A stretch of DNA of 64,000 bases, taken from Ahaetulla prasina. Taxonomy: Eukaryota > Chordata > Lepidosauria > Squamata > Colubridae. Shown in pieces: positions 54,812-64,000 of the stretch. Below the pieces are notes generated by a model. The model was not told where the DNA came from and made no database searches. It was given only the letters and a program-made list of their open reading frames with translations. Position 1 is the first letter of the stretch. The number at the start of each line of letters is the position of its first letter. The stretch lies in contig NC_080539.1 in NCBI RefSeq assembly GCF_028640845.1, positions 194,689,436 to 194,753,435 on the forward strand, read 5' to 3'. The position numbers were made by a program, and so were the translations under genes.

Positions 54812-54878
54812 CCCAATAGCCACTAAAATTGGAGTTTGGTATATCCATTTTATATTTCCAGCATTAAGCTCCCAGCAT
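54812..54878 (-). CDS. PTH2R: PTH2R exon, extracellular loop 2 to TM5 start (67 bp)
   Basis: The minus strand reads, after the splitting A of an Arg/Lys-type codon, CWELNAGNIKWIYQTPIL and ends VAIG. CW is the conserved extracellular-loop-2 Cys-Trp of class B receptors; this Cys pairs with TM3. The acceptor is TTTCACAG ending at 54879, and the donor is GTAAGA immediately after 54812. The exon starts in phase 2 (one base completing a codon) and ends in phase 0, matching the next exon. This is the most upstream PTH2R exon I could identify. It is too short to stand out as an open frame. Confidence 0.9.
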
Positions 54879-54879
54879 C

Positions 54880-56435
54880 TGTGAAATCAAGAATTTATTT
54901 TTAATAAACAGAGTAAGAATAAACAGTCTCAATGTACACTAATTCTCTGTTAGATTAGGTTCATTCTGAAGAATGTACAGAATAAGTTCCAGGATTTTAA
55001 AAAGCATTTGGGTCCTTTCATCTTTAATAAACCATAGCAGGTTCCTGGGGAAGAATAAATAAATATGTCCCATCTTTGCTTTGAATTTGGAAAAAATAAG
55101 GAAATGGTGCAATTTTCAGAAATATTAAAATAATAAACTCTTTTTCTTAGGTGGACTAGTTTTGGGATGGAAGATGGAGGGTTTAAATATTGGAATGTCC
55201 AGCTAAAGTCTGAAAAAATATGTGTGGAGGAATGTGTGCGTGTAGGGAGAGGTTAAGTACAGTTTATTCTGAGCCCATTCACCTTATATGTATTTTAAGG
55301 GCTAGTTCATTTTATATTAGAATTGGTTCTAGTAAAATAATAAGAGAAGTGGCATTCAGTGGCTTACATGTGGCTTAAAACAGAATTAAAGATTCACTAT
55401 TATAAACCAAAACTAGAATATACTTGCTTAAAAGATAAAGAATGTGAAAAGTCCAGGAATATTTTTTTAAAAAAACCTCCTGTTGCTGCCATAATAGCCC
55501 AGTGAGGTTTTCCATATGGAGCATCCAATAGGTCAGAATATTGCAACCACTAAGCCATTTTCCCTCCTTTTCCTCTGCCTCACTTCTGTTGTTGGGGTTT
55601 TCCGGAAGTGACTGTACTCCAATGTTCAATGCCTGCCTAGCCAGCTGTGAGGAGACCATCAAAGAAGACTGAGTCCTGACAGTTCCAAGGGACTCAAACA
55701 GGGCCTTCAGCTCTGACTCAGAAATGAACTGGATAAAAAGGAACAAATGATTTAAATGGAATTTGCTTCTTTATATATATCCCCATGGGGCATATCACAT
55801 CTTCAGAGGACTGGTTGCAATGGAGAAGACACCACTGCCATTTATGAAGCCAGAAAGTAGATTTATGCCTGGCTAAGGATGCAATTCACATAAATGTTTT
55901 CTATCGAGGTGCTGAACTAATTTGAGGAATTAAAGCAAACAAATCAGGAAACAACCTTTCACTGAAAAAAAATGACACCACAAATTCTCATCAATCTAAA
56001 ATTAGTATCAGCTACTTCTTCTGCATTAGCAAATAATAAACGTGTCTGATGCTATATTATAGGGTAACAAAGCTTAGACGGCTGCTTCCTGATGTAAAGT
56101 ACCTCTTGAAGGGAGGAATTATGTAGTGTCCTTCTTGGCTGTTTTTCATCTAAAACTTTCTCCACTAAGCTACACTACTTTAATTCTATCTTAAAGCTAT
56201 GGCCTAGTACATTTGGAAGGCAAGTGCAGCAGCAAAAGGCAATTGGAAAGAAAGGGTTAAACATATGGTACAGATGGCTCAAGAATAGAAAATCAGTACA
56301 TTTTTGTAAAATCACTCAGTGTTCAGCTCAAGTACTAAAAGTTGTAGCTGAAACTGGTATCATCCACACCTTATTTTTAACTTCTGGAGGCTGTGAGATT
56401 CAATTCAGAGGCTATTTAAGCACAATGAAAACCAT
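54880..56435. other. Presumed PTH2R intron, nothing recognised
   Basis: The TM4 exon expected upstream of 54878 was not found here. A 123-codon minus-strand frame (55375-55746) shows no recognisable family. Confidence 0.35.
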
Positions 56436-56439
56436 TTTG

Positions 56440-56685
56440 GGTCTAGTCTAGTGGTTAAGGTGCTGGGCAAGAAACCAGAGGACTAGAATTCTAACTCTGA
56501 CTTAATCATGAAAACCAGTTGGGTGTGTTTGGGCCAGTCACTGTCTCTCAGCCTAACTCACGTCACAGGGTTCTTGTGGGGAAAATAGGAGGAGGAAGGA
56601 ATATTAAGTACGTTCACTGCCTTGAATTACTCATAAAATAAAGGCAGGATAAAATGTAATAAAAAATAATCTTCTGATAATTTTG
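56440..56685 (+). repeat. tRNA-derived SINE (family S1)
   Basis: Head GTCTAGTGGTTAAGGTGCTG, B-box region GACTAGAATTCTAACTC, body CATGAAAACCAGTTGGG and CACGTCACAGGGTTC, and tail AATAAAGGCAGGATAAAATG. Confidence 0.8.
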
Positions 56686-56689
56686 ATCT

Positions 56690-57790
56690 TAAAACCTTAT
56701 CTTGCAGATTACTTTTTCACAAAAAAAAAAGAAAATAACTGAAAAGACAGCTGGGGATTCTATATCTCTAGGAAAAGATTGAGACACTGTGAATAAGTCA
56801 ATGACTTTTAGAAATGAAGTGACTATTTGAAGTTGGATAGTAAAAATGTGAGCATCCTGGTTTTGTTAATAAAGCTTCCCTATTTGGGTATGAACATCCC
56901 AGTTGAAGTTACTTCTGTTCAAGTTGTTGCTTATCCTGACCTGCATTATCTGGACCTAGAAATTCTGTGACATTTAATTGCCTACAGCCTCAGGCAACAA
57001 AAGACTGTTGAAGATATCCAACACCATTAAAATTGAGACAGTGATATCTGCTTCAATTACTTAGAATTCCCAATGTTCAACAGTACAGGAACTCTCACAT
57101 TTTTCTTTATTTTATTTACTCTCCTTTTACAGAGCCACTTACAAGTTCCACTTCATCCTAGAAGCTGATCTCTGTGAAGACTCTTTCAATACACAAGAAA
57201 TGCCACAAGCTCCTTTTTTATAGGCAGGTATACCTCATTAAGGCTTCACAGCATTTCCTCTATTTCCTTTCTCCCTCCTAACAAGCTACTGGAAGTGAGA
57301 GAGGGAATTTAACATCTGTTGAGGGGGAGAAGGTTTCTGGTGAACCTGGAAGTTTGCTTGTTAATTTGTGCTGTTTTATTTTATGCTGATTAAAGCATTC
57401 TATGCCTGTTTGGAATCTACAACTTATCCTGCTATAACATAATGAAAAGGAATAGCTGTAGCAAATAGCTGTCTGGCATTTCAGAACTCTTAGAAGCATT
57501 AATTTTCTACGGCAACATTAACACTAAGGTAAGAGAGAGTATTAATGTGCAGCAACTGGCTTCCGTCCAGTTCTCTGAGTCTTAGTATAACGCCTCCTAG
57601 GGTAAAATTCAGATTATCCTGAAATCATAATCTATCTATCAATCTAATTTTAGGGGGTGGGTACACATTTCTTATAAAGGAAATGCACCTTTAGCAACCC
57701 AGATTCTTTGAAACTCAACTTGTCTTCAGAATTAGGATGAGATAGATGGGTGTCTAGAAACCAGCTGCTTTCTGCTCAACACTGCTGTGT
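56690..57790. other. Presumed PTH2R intron, nothing recognised
   Basis: No supported features. Confidence 0.35.
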
Positions 57791-57795
57791 AGTAT

Positions 57796-58036
57796 AAAAG
57801 AACAATAGCAATAACACGTAGACTTATATACCACTTCGCAGTGCTTTACAGCCCTCTCTCAATGGTTAGAGAATTAGCATATTGCCCCCAACAATCAGGG
57901 TCCTCATTTTACCAACCTCAGAAGGATGGAAGGCCGAGTCAACCTTGAGCCGGTGAGATTCAAACTGCTGGCAGCCAGCAGTCAGCAGAAATAGCCTGCA
58001 CTACTGCATTCTAACCACTGCGCCATCGAACTCCTT
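57796..58036 (-). repeat. tRNA-derived SINE (family S3)
   Basis: Minus strand: GATGGCGCAGTGGTTAGAATG (A box), CAGCAGTTTGAATCTCACC (B box), AAAATGAGGACCCTGATTG body, and a tail GAAGTGGTATATAAGTC with TATTGCTATTG. The body resembles S2 but the tail is different, so it may depend on another LINE. Confidence 0.8.
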
Positions 58037-58039
58037 TCC

Positions 58040-59430
58040 ATATAATTGAGTTGCAAGAAAATGCAGCATATCTCAAACAGTATGAAGCTAATAATTGTTC
58101 GTATTTAAGATCAAAAACACAACTTCGATTCTTCTAGCATTTCAGAAGTTAACTTTCCCCCTCCTCCCCAAATAAATACATCATTAGGGCAAGGCCTAGA
58201 TATAATAATCCATTATTTAAATTTATATTTAAAATCCATTTAATCATTGAGGGACAGATATTGTTTGTTTTAACTCTCTTTTTAACTGAGCACAATTGTG
58301 TCACTATCGGAGCATTAGTAGTGGTCATTCCTGTCATCACAAATGTGTAAAAGTAAAAACTTCTATAAAATCTTGGCTGTTGTACCAGGTGCAAAATCCT
58401 CTCCCTTTAAAAGTGCCAGATAGGAGACAACAAAACCATAGAAAGCTAGTGGTGGCATTTTACAAAAGCTTTCTCCTCTTTAGGGTGAGGAAATATGGGG
58501 GGTATTGGTGGAAGTGATGGACAAAGAGGTGCTAAGCTCCAGTCCTAGTGGCAAGCTCAAGGAAGAGACAGGAGGAGGAAAGAGGCAGTGAGAATATTTA
58601 AGTTGCTCATTTCAAATTTGTTTCTGAAACTTTCACAGCCTTACATAAGAAAATAATATTATAAAAAATAGCTCTTGGCAAAGAATATGCAAGCACAGCC
58701 TGATATATGACAAAGAATCATCCTCTCACTCATGTTTTTTTAAGAGCAATAAATTATTTAAACGGCATTTTACTTCCTGAAAGAAATGTGTCATGATAGC
58801 AGTTCATCCTTTTTAATTCCTTTTTTAGAAAACTGTGTATTTCAACTTTTTCTCCTGATAACATTTTGATAATTTTGATAAGCCTTAAAGATGTAAAGTG
58901 AGAACTGAGACATATGAAACATTTCTAAAGTACTATTCCACTGGAAGAAGTGTTAACAACATGTACTTATTTATTTTGAAAGTAATGGTGTTAGATCAGC
59001 CTAAGGGGAAAGAATGCAATCCCTTTTCTGAAACTAAGCAAGCCTGGGTAATCATCAGGGCCTTAGATGGTAAGGAAATGGACAAAGCACTTGCCTTCAA
59101 TTACATAATTTGTGTGCAGTAAATGAATAGATTTGGTTTCCATAGTGCTCACTATCTTTTGTAGTGAGTCTTTAAAATTGTTTTGATGCTATTCTTAAGA
59201 ACATGTCATATTAGTTTCAGTTGATGAGGGCAGGGAATGTAAACAAGACATTTGGATTAAATAAGATTGAACCACCCGTAGTTTTAACCATAATCATTCC
59301 ACTAACTTTCATTAAACCAGATAGGACTGATTGAATAGACTTATAGATGCTGTTTTGTAATGTGGAATGGGTCCAGATGCTTTAAAAACTGGCAGTTTTA
59401 TTAGATTTTAAAAAATCCTGTCTTTGTTAC
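58040..59430. other. Presumed PTH2R intron, nothing recognised
   Basis: No supported features. Confidence 0.35.
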
Positions 59431-59435
59431 TTTTA

Positions 59436-59715
59436 TACCATATTCTTTGCTCCATAAGATACACTTTTCCCCCCAAAAATGTGGTGAATAGCAGCAGGGC
59501 CCTGGCAGCGGGATCCTTTTACAGTGCTGAACCCCACCTCTTCTGTCTTTGTCATTGCCCACCTCTTCTGTCTCTTTTCTATAGTGCAGAAGTCAATAGG
59601 CAGAGCTGGCACATGAGAGGACCATATCTGTGGTCCTCCTGATTTTTTTCCCCCCTCCTCTAAACCTAGGTGTGTCTTATGGTCAGGTGGATCTTATAGT
59701 GCAAAAAATACAGTA
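59436..59715. mobile_element. TA-flanked MITE (280 bp), second copy
   Basis: The left end TACCATATTCTTTGCTCC and the right end TAGTGCAAAAAATACAGTA are inverted repeats matching 39228-39663. Internal TCCTCTAAACCTAGGTGTG is the reverse of the left interior of the first copy, so this copy is inverted and shortened. Confidence 0.7.
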
Positions 59716-59890
59716 AGTAACTTAATGCAGTGAACATACATAATACTGCTTTCTCCTCCTATTTTCCCCACAACAACCCTGTGAGGTGAGAAATAATGGG
59801 CGACTTTGGCTGGCTTTCATGCTTAAGGTAGGACTAGAACTCACAATCTCCTGGTTTCTAGGCCAGCAGCTTAACCACCATACCTTAAGA
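59716..59890 (-). repeat. tRNA-derived SINE (family S1)
   Basis: Inverted CCTCACAGGGTTGTTG, CATGAAAGCCAGCC and a head near 59880. It directly abuts the MITE ending at 59715. Confidence 0.7.
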
Positions 59891-60351
59891 AATTCTAGAC
59901 TGTAACTATTATCCAATCTCAAATTCTTTCTTCCAGTACTTTTTAATGAAGAAAATTACATGGACTCGTAATTTTTTATCTAGGCTTGGTACCAAAATAG
60001 CCTGGTTTTCTCTGATAGAAGCTCTCTATTAAGTAAGGGAATTGCAGTCTTGAAGATTCTCCAAGACCTACCATCAGCTTTGATGACTCTCTTTGCAGTG
60101 TATTGGTAGCATCATTAGTGAGCTATGTGTGAAGGCAGGACACAATTATTTCACTCTGATCTTTAAAAGAAAGTTTCAAAAGGCAGAATTAATGACTATT
60201 TTAAACAGATTCTACAGAACCTTTTTGTGGATTCCTGTGACATTCTATCCTATGTCCCACATTCTTAAAAACCTATATGAAGCTTTTGGATGAGATCAGC
60301 CAAAGGTTTTAGACTGGCTGAATTGTTATCAGTCTTCTGTAACATTCATCT

Positions 60352-60488
60352 CAGTGGTGGGATTCAGCCAATTCGCACCACTTCGGGAGAACCAGTTGTT
60401 AACTTTCTGAGCAGTTTGGCAAACTGGTTGTTGTAAGAAATCATTAGGGCAGAGAACCGGTTGTTAAATTACTTGAATCCCACTTCTG
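60352..60488. mobile_element. hAT MITE, family 3 (137 bp)
   Basis: CAGTGGTGGGATTCAGCC to AATCCCACTTCTG. The 8-bp duplication is ATTCATCT (60344-60351) versus ATTCAACT (60489-60496). Same length as the copy at 1156-1292. Confidence 0.87.
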
Positions 60489-60489
60489 A

Positions 60490-61635
60490 TTCAACTGTAT
60501 ACCTATCAGACACATAAGTTAGGTTAGGGTGCTAACTAGTTTAAACACTGTGTAATAGGATGGATGAAATCATTAAACTGAAATTCAAGCTTTAAAAAGC
60601 TGCACTGGTATGAGTAGATGTAGAAACTGTTTTGGGTGGCTAGGTTACATCTCCCCTGAAAAAGTTCAGATAGCTTTGAAGGCTCAAAGTATTGTGTATC
60701 AGCTATGGTTAATTCATCAGCTATATCAACACTGGATAGGAAAAACTTAAACATAATGAATTGTAGTGTAGTCGCTTTTAGGTTGAATCACTGTAATGCA
60801 TGATTTTAGCGATATGCAAAAAGATGATCCATAAGCTTCATGTAGAACAGCACTTAGCTACTAGAATCCTGGCTAATTCAGTTAAAGTTATTAACAGTAG
60901 ATTTATTTCTTGAAAATTTTCTTTCTTTTTAACAATGATGTATTACAAAGAAGAAATAAACCTTTTTTTTGTAGTGGTACTCATCTCTAAAATGCTCTTC
61001 CTTCAATATTCTATTCGAGGCTGAATTCCACATGTAGAGACTTCCTAGGTAGTTGGAAGAGCACGTAGTATCAAGTTAGTTGTTCTCACCCTCCCTTGTC
61101 CCTTTCCCCCCAATTACTAAAAAATTATGTGAATGAAATAAGAGCAGCCCAATCCTATCGGTGAACCTAGATCCCAACTTCAGGGCAGCTTTGTGTCTAT
61201 GCTGTTCATTAATTATCCAGGCATGCTTTTTTTAGTTTTACGGAAGATATTATCTTTGCTTTATCAAAATTATCCTTTACATGCTTGCCAAACCTGACCA
61301 ACCTGGGAGGCTCCAGACATGATGGCTTCAAATGAGTGCCATGTGATTGCATACATATCTCTAAAATTAAATTCTGTTTACATTCATAGTAATTACTGTT
61401 ATTACATTTGCCCACCAGTGTCACTTACAACTCTGCAACTGTGTGGAAAATAGCTCAGCAAAGCAGCTAAAGAAAGGTACAACAAATGATAATGGATGCT
61501 CACCTTAGACTAAATAAAACACCAGCAGCCCATTATCTACCACAAAGCATAGTATCTTCCAAAAGGTCTCATCTACAAAATAGAGGATGCCAAATAGAAT
61601 ATTGAAAGCAGCATTCAAAACTAGAGGGCTTACCA
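60490..61635. other. Presumed PTH2R intron, nothing recognised
   Basis: No supported features. Confidence 0.35.
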
Positions 61636-61861
61636 CAGAGAGCCAAGAAACATAACATGAACATATTGCAACTCAAAAGAATATACTGTAGAAACAGAGC
61701 CACTTCAAAACAGAACACAGAGCAGCCCTCAAAACGCTAAATAAGGACCAAAGCCTCACTGCCCTCTTAGCAGACGAAGGCTAAACCACTGTTATCATGG
61801 ACAGAGTGCAATGCATACAGGAAGCCAAAGAACTAATGAGGGGCAAAGAAACTTAAAAAGA

Positions 61862-62215
61862 TAAAGGTTCCCCTCGCACACACGTGCTAGTTGTTGCCGA
61901 CTCTGGGGGGCGGTGCTCATCTCTGTTTCAAAGCCGAAGAGCCAGAACTGTCCGAAGACGTCTCCATGGTCATGTGGCTGGCATGACTCAACACCAAAGG
62001 CACACGGAACGCTGTTACCTTCCCACCAAAGGTGGTCCCTATTTTTTCTACTTGCATTTTTACATGCTTTCGAAACTGCTAGGTTGGCAGAAGCTGGGAC
62101 AAGTAACAGGAGCTCACCCCGTTACATGGCAGCACTAGGGATTCAAACCACTGAGCTGCCGACCTTTCAATCGACAAGCTCAATGTCCTAGCCCCTGAGC
62201 CACCGCGTCCCCAAA
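61862..62215 (-). repeat. Sauria SINE, near full length
   Basis: Minus strand from 62215: GGGGACGCGGTGGCTCAGGG (A box), GTGGTTTGAATCCCTAGTG (B box), CTTGTCCCAGCTTCTGCC, GTTCCGTGTGCCTTTGG, CCACATGACCATGGAGACG, and 3' end GCGAGGGGAACCTTTATC. This is the hallmark squamate SINE, whose tail resembles the BovB LINE. It is inserted in a Penelope-like relic. Confidence 0.93.
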
Positions 62216-62509
62216 GAAACTTACATCCTAGTAAATATCAACTCAATATAGAAACTGGGCAACTAAATAACGAAAACTCTCAACAGCCTCATCAAGAAAG
62301 ATCAAATCACAAAAGCACAGTGGTGGATGAAAAGCAGTGAATCTTCCATACTTCTGTTGAGGGTCTAAAATACAGACACCCATATTAGTTTGTCCAATTT
62401 TATCATTATCAGGATCCCAACTTATAATATAGCTGAAGTACTCATTAAAAAGCTTGAAAATCTCATAGAGGGGAAGAAAGATCTACTGCAGCAACCTAAC
62501 CAAATAGGT

Positions 62510-62717
62510 CAGGGGTGGGTTCTACTTACCTTTACTACCAGTTTGCAACAGGAGCGCACACATGCTTTGCTCGCATGCTTCTGCTCATGCGCTTCACTTG
62601 CTTCTACGCATGCACAGATCATCAATTATGACGCCCGGGCGGGTGGGTGGAGCCTCCTGCCGCTTTATATAGTACTAGTACTATAGAACTGGACAGAACC
62701 GGCATAACCCATCACTG
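62510..62717. mobile_element. hAT MITE, family 4-related (208 bp)
   Basis: CAGGGGTGGGTTCTAC to ATAACCCATCACTG. A perfect 8-bp duplication AAATAGGT lies at 62502-62509 and 62718-62725. Inserted in the Penelope-like relic. Confidence 0.9.
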
Positions 62718-63015
62718 AAATAGGTTAATATTTAATATTTAAATACCCAATTCATGAAACTCATCAACCTTTGCTTCACTACCTACTTTCAGTTCAATGG
62801 ACAAATGTAGCAACACATCAGACAACACGCATGAGACCACCACTTTCAGGATTTATAGCAGAAAAACTATAGCATTTCCACACACACACATGTATCTTTG
62901 TTCCGTTTTCCTACAATAGAGGAAATGTCTTTTACTAAAACACACTCAAGTGTTTTGGCCAAATAAATGAAAAAAGCTGATGTTACAACAGTCTTAGAAA
63001 ACTGAGCTGTGACTC

Positions 63016-63164
63016 CAGGGGCGGGATTCAAAACCTGCCGCTACCAGTTCACTTGTGGGCGTGGGCTCGTTTGCGCATGCACAGAAGCATCCTGGCAGGT
63101 GGGCAGAGCCTCCCGCCCCCACTGCTACCGGTTCGCCCGATCCGGGGCAAACTGGTAGCAACTG
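63016..63164. mobile_element. hAT MITE, family 4-related (149 bp)
   Basis: CAGGGGCGGGATTCAAAACC to CTGGTAGCAACTG. The 8-bp duplication is TGTGACTC (63008-63015) versus TATGACTC (63165-63172). The right end is degraded. Confidence 0.75.
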
Positions 63165-63193
63165 TATGACTCCCTTCAGAACATCAACCAACT

Positions 63194-63567
63194 TGTTGTG
63201 TCTGCGGGGCCCGAGCCAAGTGAAGCATGCGCAGCAAAAGAAAGAAAGGGGCCGACCCAGGGAGTGCTGAGTCACGAAGCCACATCCCACAGGGTATAAA
63301 AGTGGGTAGAGCTGCCTTTGGGCTCCATGACGGACAAAAACTGACTTTTGGAAACTTCGGCTGCTTTATTGCGAGACTCAGGAATTGGCTTTTCGGACTT
63401 CTGTTTACTTCTGAGCTCTGGGTTGCTCCAGCAATAGTAGCATTGAAGAGATAAGGAGGATTTGGCAGACAATTGCAGGTTCATTGCCAGAGCTGATATC
63501 TGTAGCAAGAATAAATTGCTGGCAAATACAGTCAGCTCGTGTGTCTTCTAGGGGATGGGGCAGAACA
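63194..63567 (+). mobile_element. Probable solo LTR (374 bp)
   Basis: TGTTGTGTCTGCGGG start and GGGCAGAACA end, flanked by CAACT (63189-63193) and CAGCT (63568-63572). A TATAAAA box lies at 63295-63301 and an AATAAA signal at 63510-63515, about 50 bp before the end. The spacing fits U3-R-U5 of a Ty3-like or related element. No internal region is present. Confidence 0.6.
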
Positions 63568-63592
63568 CAGCTGAAACCCATAAGAACAAGAA

Positions 63593-63910
63593 ATTTATTT
63601 ATTTATTTATTTATTTTTTCATATTTATATACCGCCCTATCTCCCTAAGGACTCAGGGCGGTTCACAGGCAGTTAAAATACATATAAATACAGATTAAAA
63701 CAACAATTAAAAAACTTATTCTATAGCCAAATTATTAAAAACAGTATAAATAGTAAAAACCCATTAAAACCAGTAAATTTAAAATCTAATCCAGTCCCGC
63801 GCAGATGAATAAGTGTGTTTTAAGCTCGCGACGAAAGGTTCGGAGGTCCGGAAGTTGACGAAGTCCTGGAGGGAGTTCGTTCCAGAGGGGAAATGCAAGT
63901 CCTCCTATAT
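63593..63910 (-). mobile_element. L2/L3-type LINE 3' end (copy E)
   Basis: The minus strand encodes [20 protein letters not shown], then [13 protein letters not shown] and a stop, as in copies A-D. The 3' UTR has the same hairpin (CCGCCCT and AGGGCGG variant, 63631-63662) and a TAAA-repeat tail (63593-63616 on the plus strand as TTTA). Severely 5'-truncated. Confidence 0.85.
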
Positions 63911-64000
63911 CTGAAGAGTATTGCTATGGATAACTTTCAACCAAGTATGGATTTCAAAAAAGAAATTATGAAACTCATCTTCCCAAGACAAATAAACCTT

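Larger units (their letters stand above)
41549..54878 (-). other. PTH2R: PTH2R gene, 3' half (span of five coding exons)
   Basis: Parathyroid hormone 2 receptor, a class B (secretin-type) GPCR of the plasma membrane that couples mainly to Gs and in mammals responds to TIP39. Five exons in order on the minus strand encode the extracellular end of TM4 through TM5, TM6 and TM7 and the cytoplasmic tail: 67 bp, 95 bp, 139 bp, 42 bp and 405 bp. Phases match at all four junctions, and all introns seen begin GT and end AG. The assignment to PTH2R rather than PTH1R rests on the tail (NSHCGSVLTNVTQST, HINLPGYVRSNSEPDC) and on TM5/6 wording ([14 protein letters not shown]). Introns hold CR1, SINE and hAT insertions. 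Exons for the N-terminal hormone-binding domain and TM1-TM4 were not found and should lie to the right of this region. Confidence 0.93.
61640..62990 (+). mobile_element. Penelope-like element reverse transcriptase relic, twice interrupted
   Basis: Before 61862 the plus strand reads ALKTLNKDQSLTALLADEG, then TTVIMDRVQCIQEAKELM, corresponding to the Penelope-like 'LPADKG..TVVMDR..Y..KA..L' block. After a Sauria SINE it continues with RIPTYNIAEVLIKKLENL ('SPTY.IAK.L...L.PL'). After a hAT MITE, words such as MRPPLSGFIAE match the 'G.AMGSPLSP..A' motif. Many stops. The two younger insertions date this relic as the oldest of the three. Confidence 0.6.

Noticed and set aside
55375..55746. 123-codon minus-strand frame upstream of the PTH2R exons
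   Set aside because: Not a match to any PTH2R exon or to a transposon family I recognise. Likely chance.
1..64000. CRISPR arrays, operons or a novel defence system
   Set aside because: The window is vertebrate. Repeats are microsatellites, minisatellites and transposons, with no spacer-repeat architecture.
54879..64000. Search for the PTH2R TM4 exon (about 60 bp, ending before the CW codons)
   Set aside because: No segment with a suitable reading and splice sites was found by eye; it probably lies beyond the window or was missed.

Overview
The window is repeat-rich vertebrate DNA, most likely from a snake. The evidence is a full-length Sauria SINE (squamate-specific tRNA SINE), snake-type CR1 tails, a GATA (Bkm-type) tract, LINE tails ending in AATAG-like pentanucleotide runs, and ten hAT-type MITE copies. 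There is no bacterial, CRISPR, operon or rRNA content. The only host protein-coding gene I can support is the 3' half of PTH2R (parathyroid hormone 2 receptor, class B GPCR) on the minus strand. Its last five coding exons lie at 54812-54878, 51818-51912, 48714-48852, 45912-45953 and 41549-41953. Phases are consistent across all junctions and GT/AG dinucleotides bound every intron seen. Upstream exons were not found and probably lie beyond position 64000.

Region by region. 1-8880 is intergenic DNA with a LINE 3' end, a Penelope-like relic, a GATA microsatellite, a possible LTR, SINEs and two hAT MITEs. 8260-13800 is an L1 relic (minus strand) split by a long L2/L3-type (CR1-superfamily) LINE, copy A. 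From about 13.5 kb to 24.7 kb the LINE plus about 2.1 kb of its 3' flank is repeated in tandem with a period of about 5.3 kb (copies B and C). B and C are mosaics: their 5' parts belong to a different variant from A, while their 3' parts are nearly identical to A. Copy C is full of short G/C-run losses, which suggests assembly error as well as decay. 25976-31590 holds a second duplication: a solo-LTR flank occurs twice, once interrupted by LINE copy D and once uninterrupted, giving a natural empty site. 31.7-41.5 kb is mostly unremarkable AT-rich DNA with LINE, L1 and MITE relics. 41.5-54.9 kb is the PTH2R 3' region with CR1, SINE, hAT and L2-like insertions in its introns. 54.9-64 kb is presumably further PTH2R intron with SINEs, a Penelope RT relic, four MITEs and a solo LTR.

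Functionally, the PTH2R exons encode TM4/5 to TM7 and the cytoplasmic tail of a Gs-coupled peptide receptor. Everything else is mobile DNA. The most interesting structure is the LINE-driven tandem array with mosaic copies and the duplicated LTR locus with filled and empty LINE sites. I found no convincing new multi-gene system. Family names rest on protein and terminal motifs read by eye; no database search was run.
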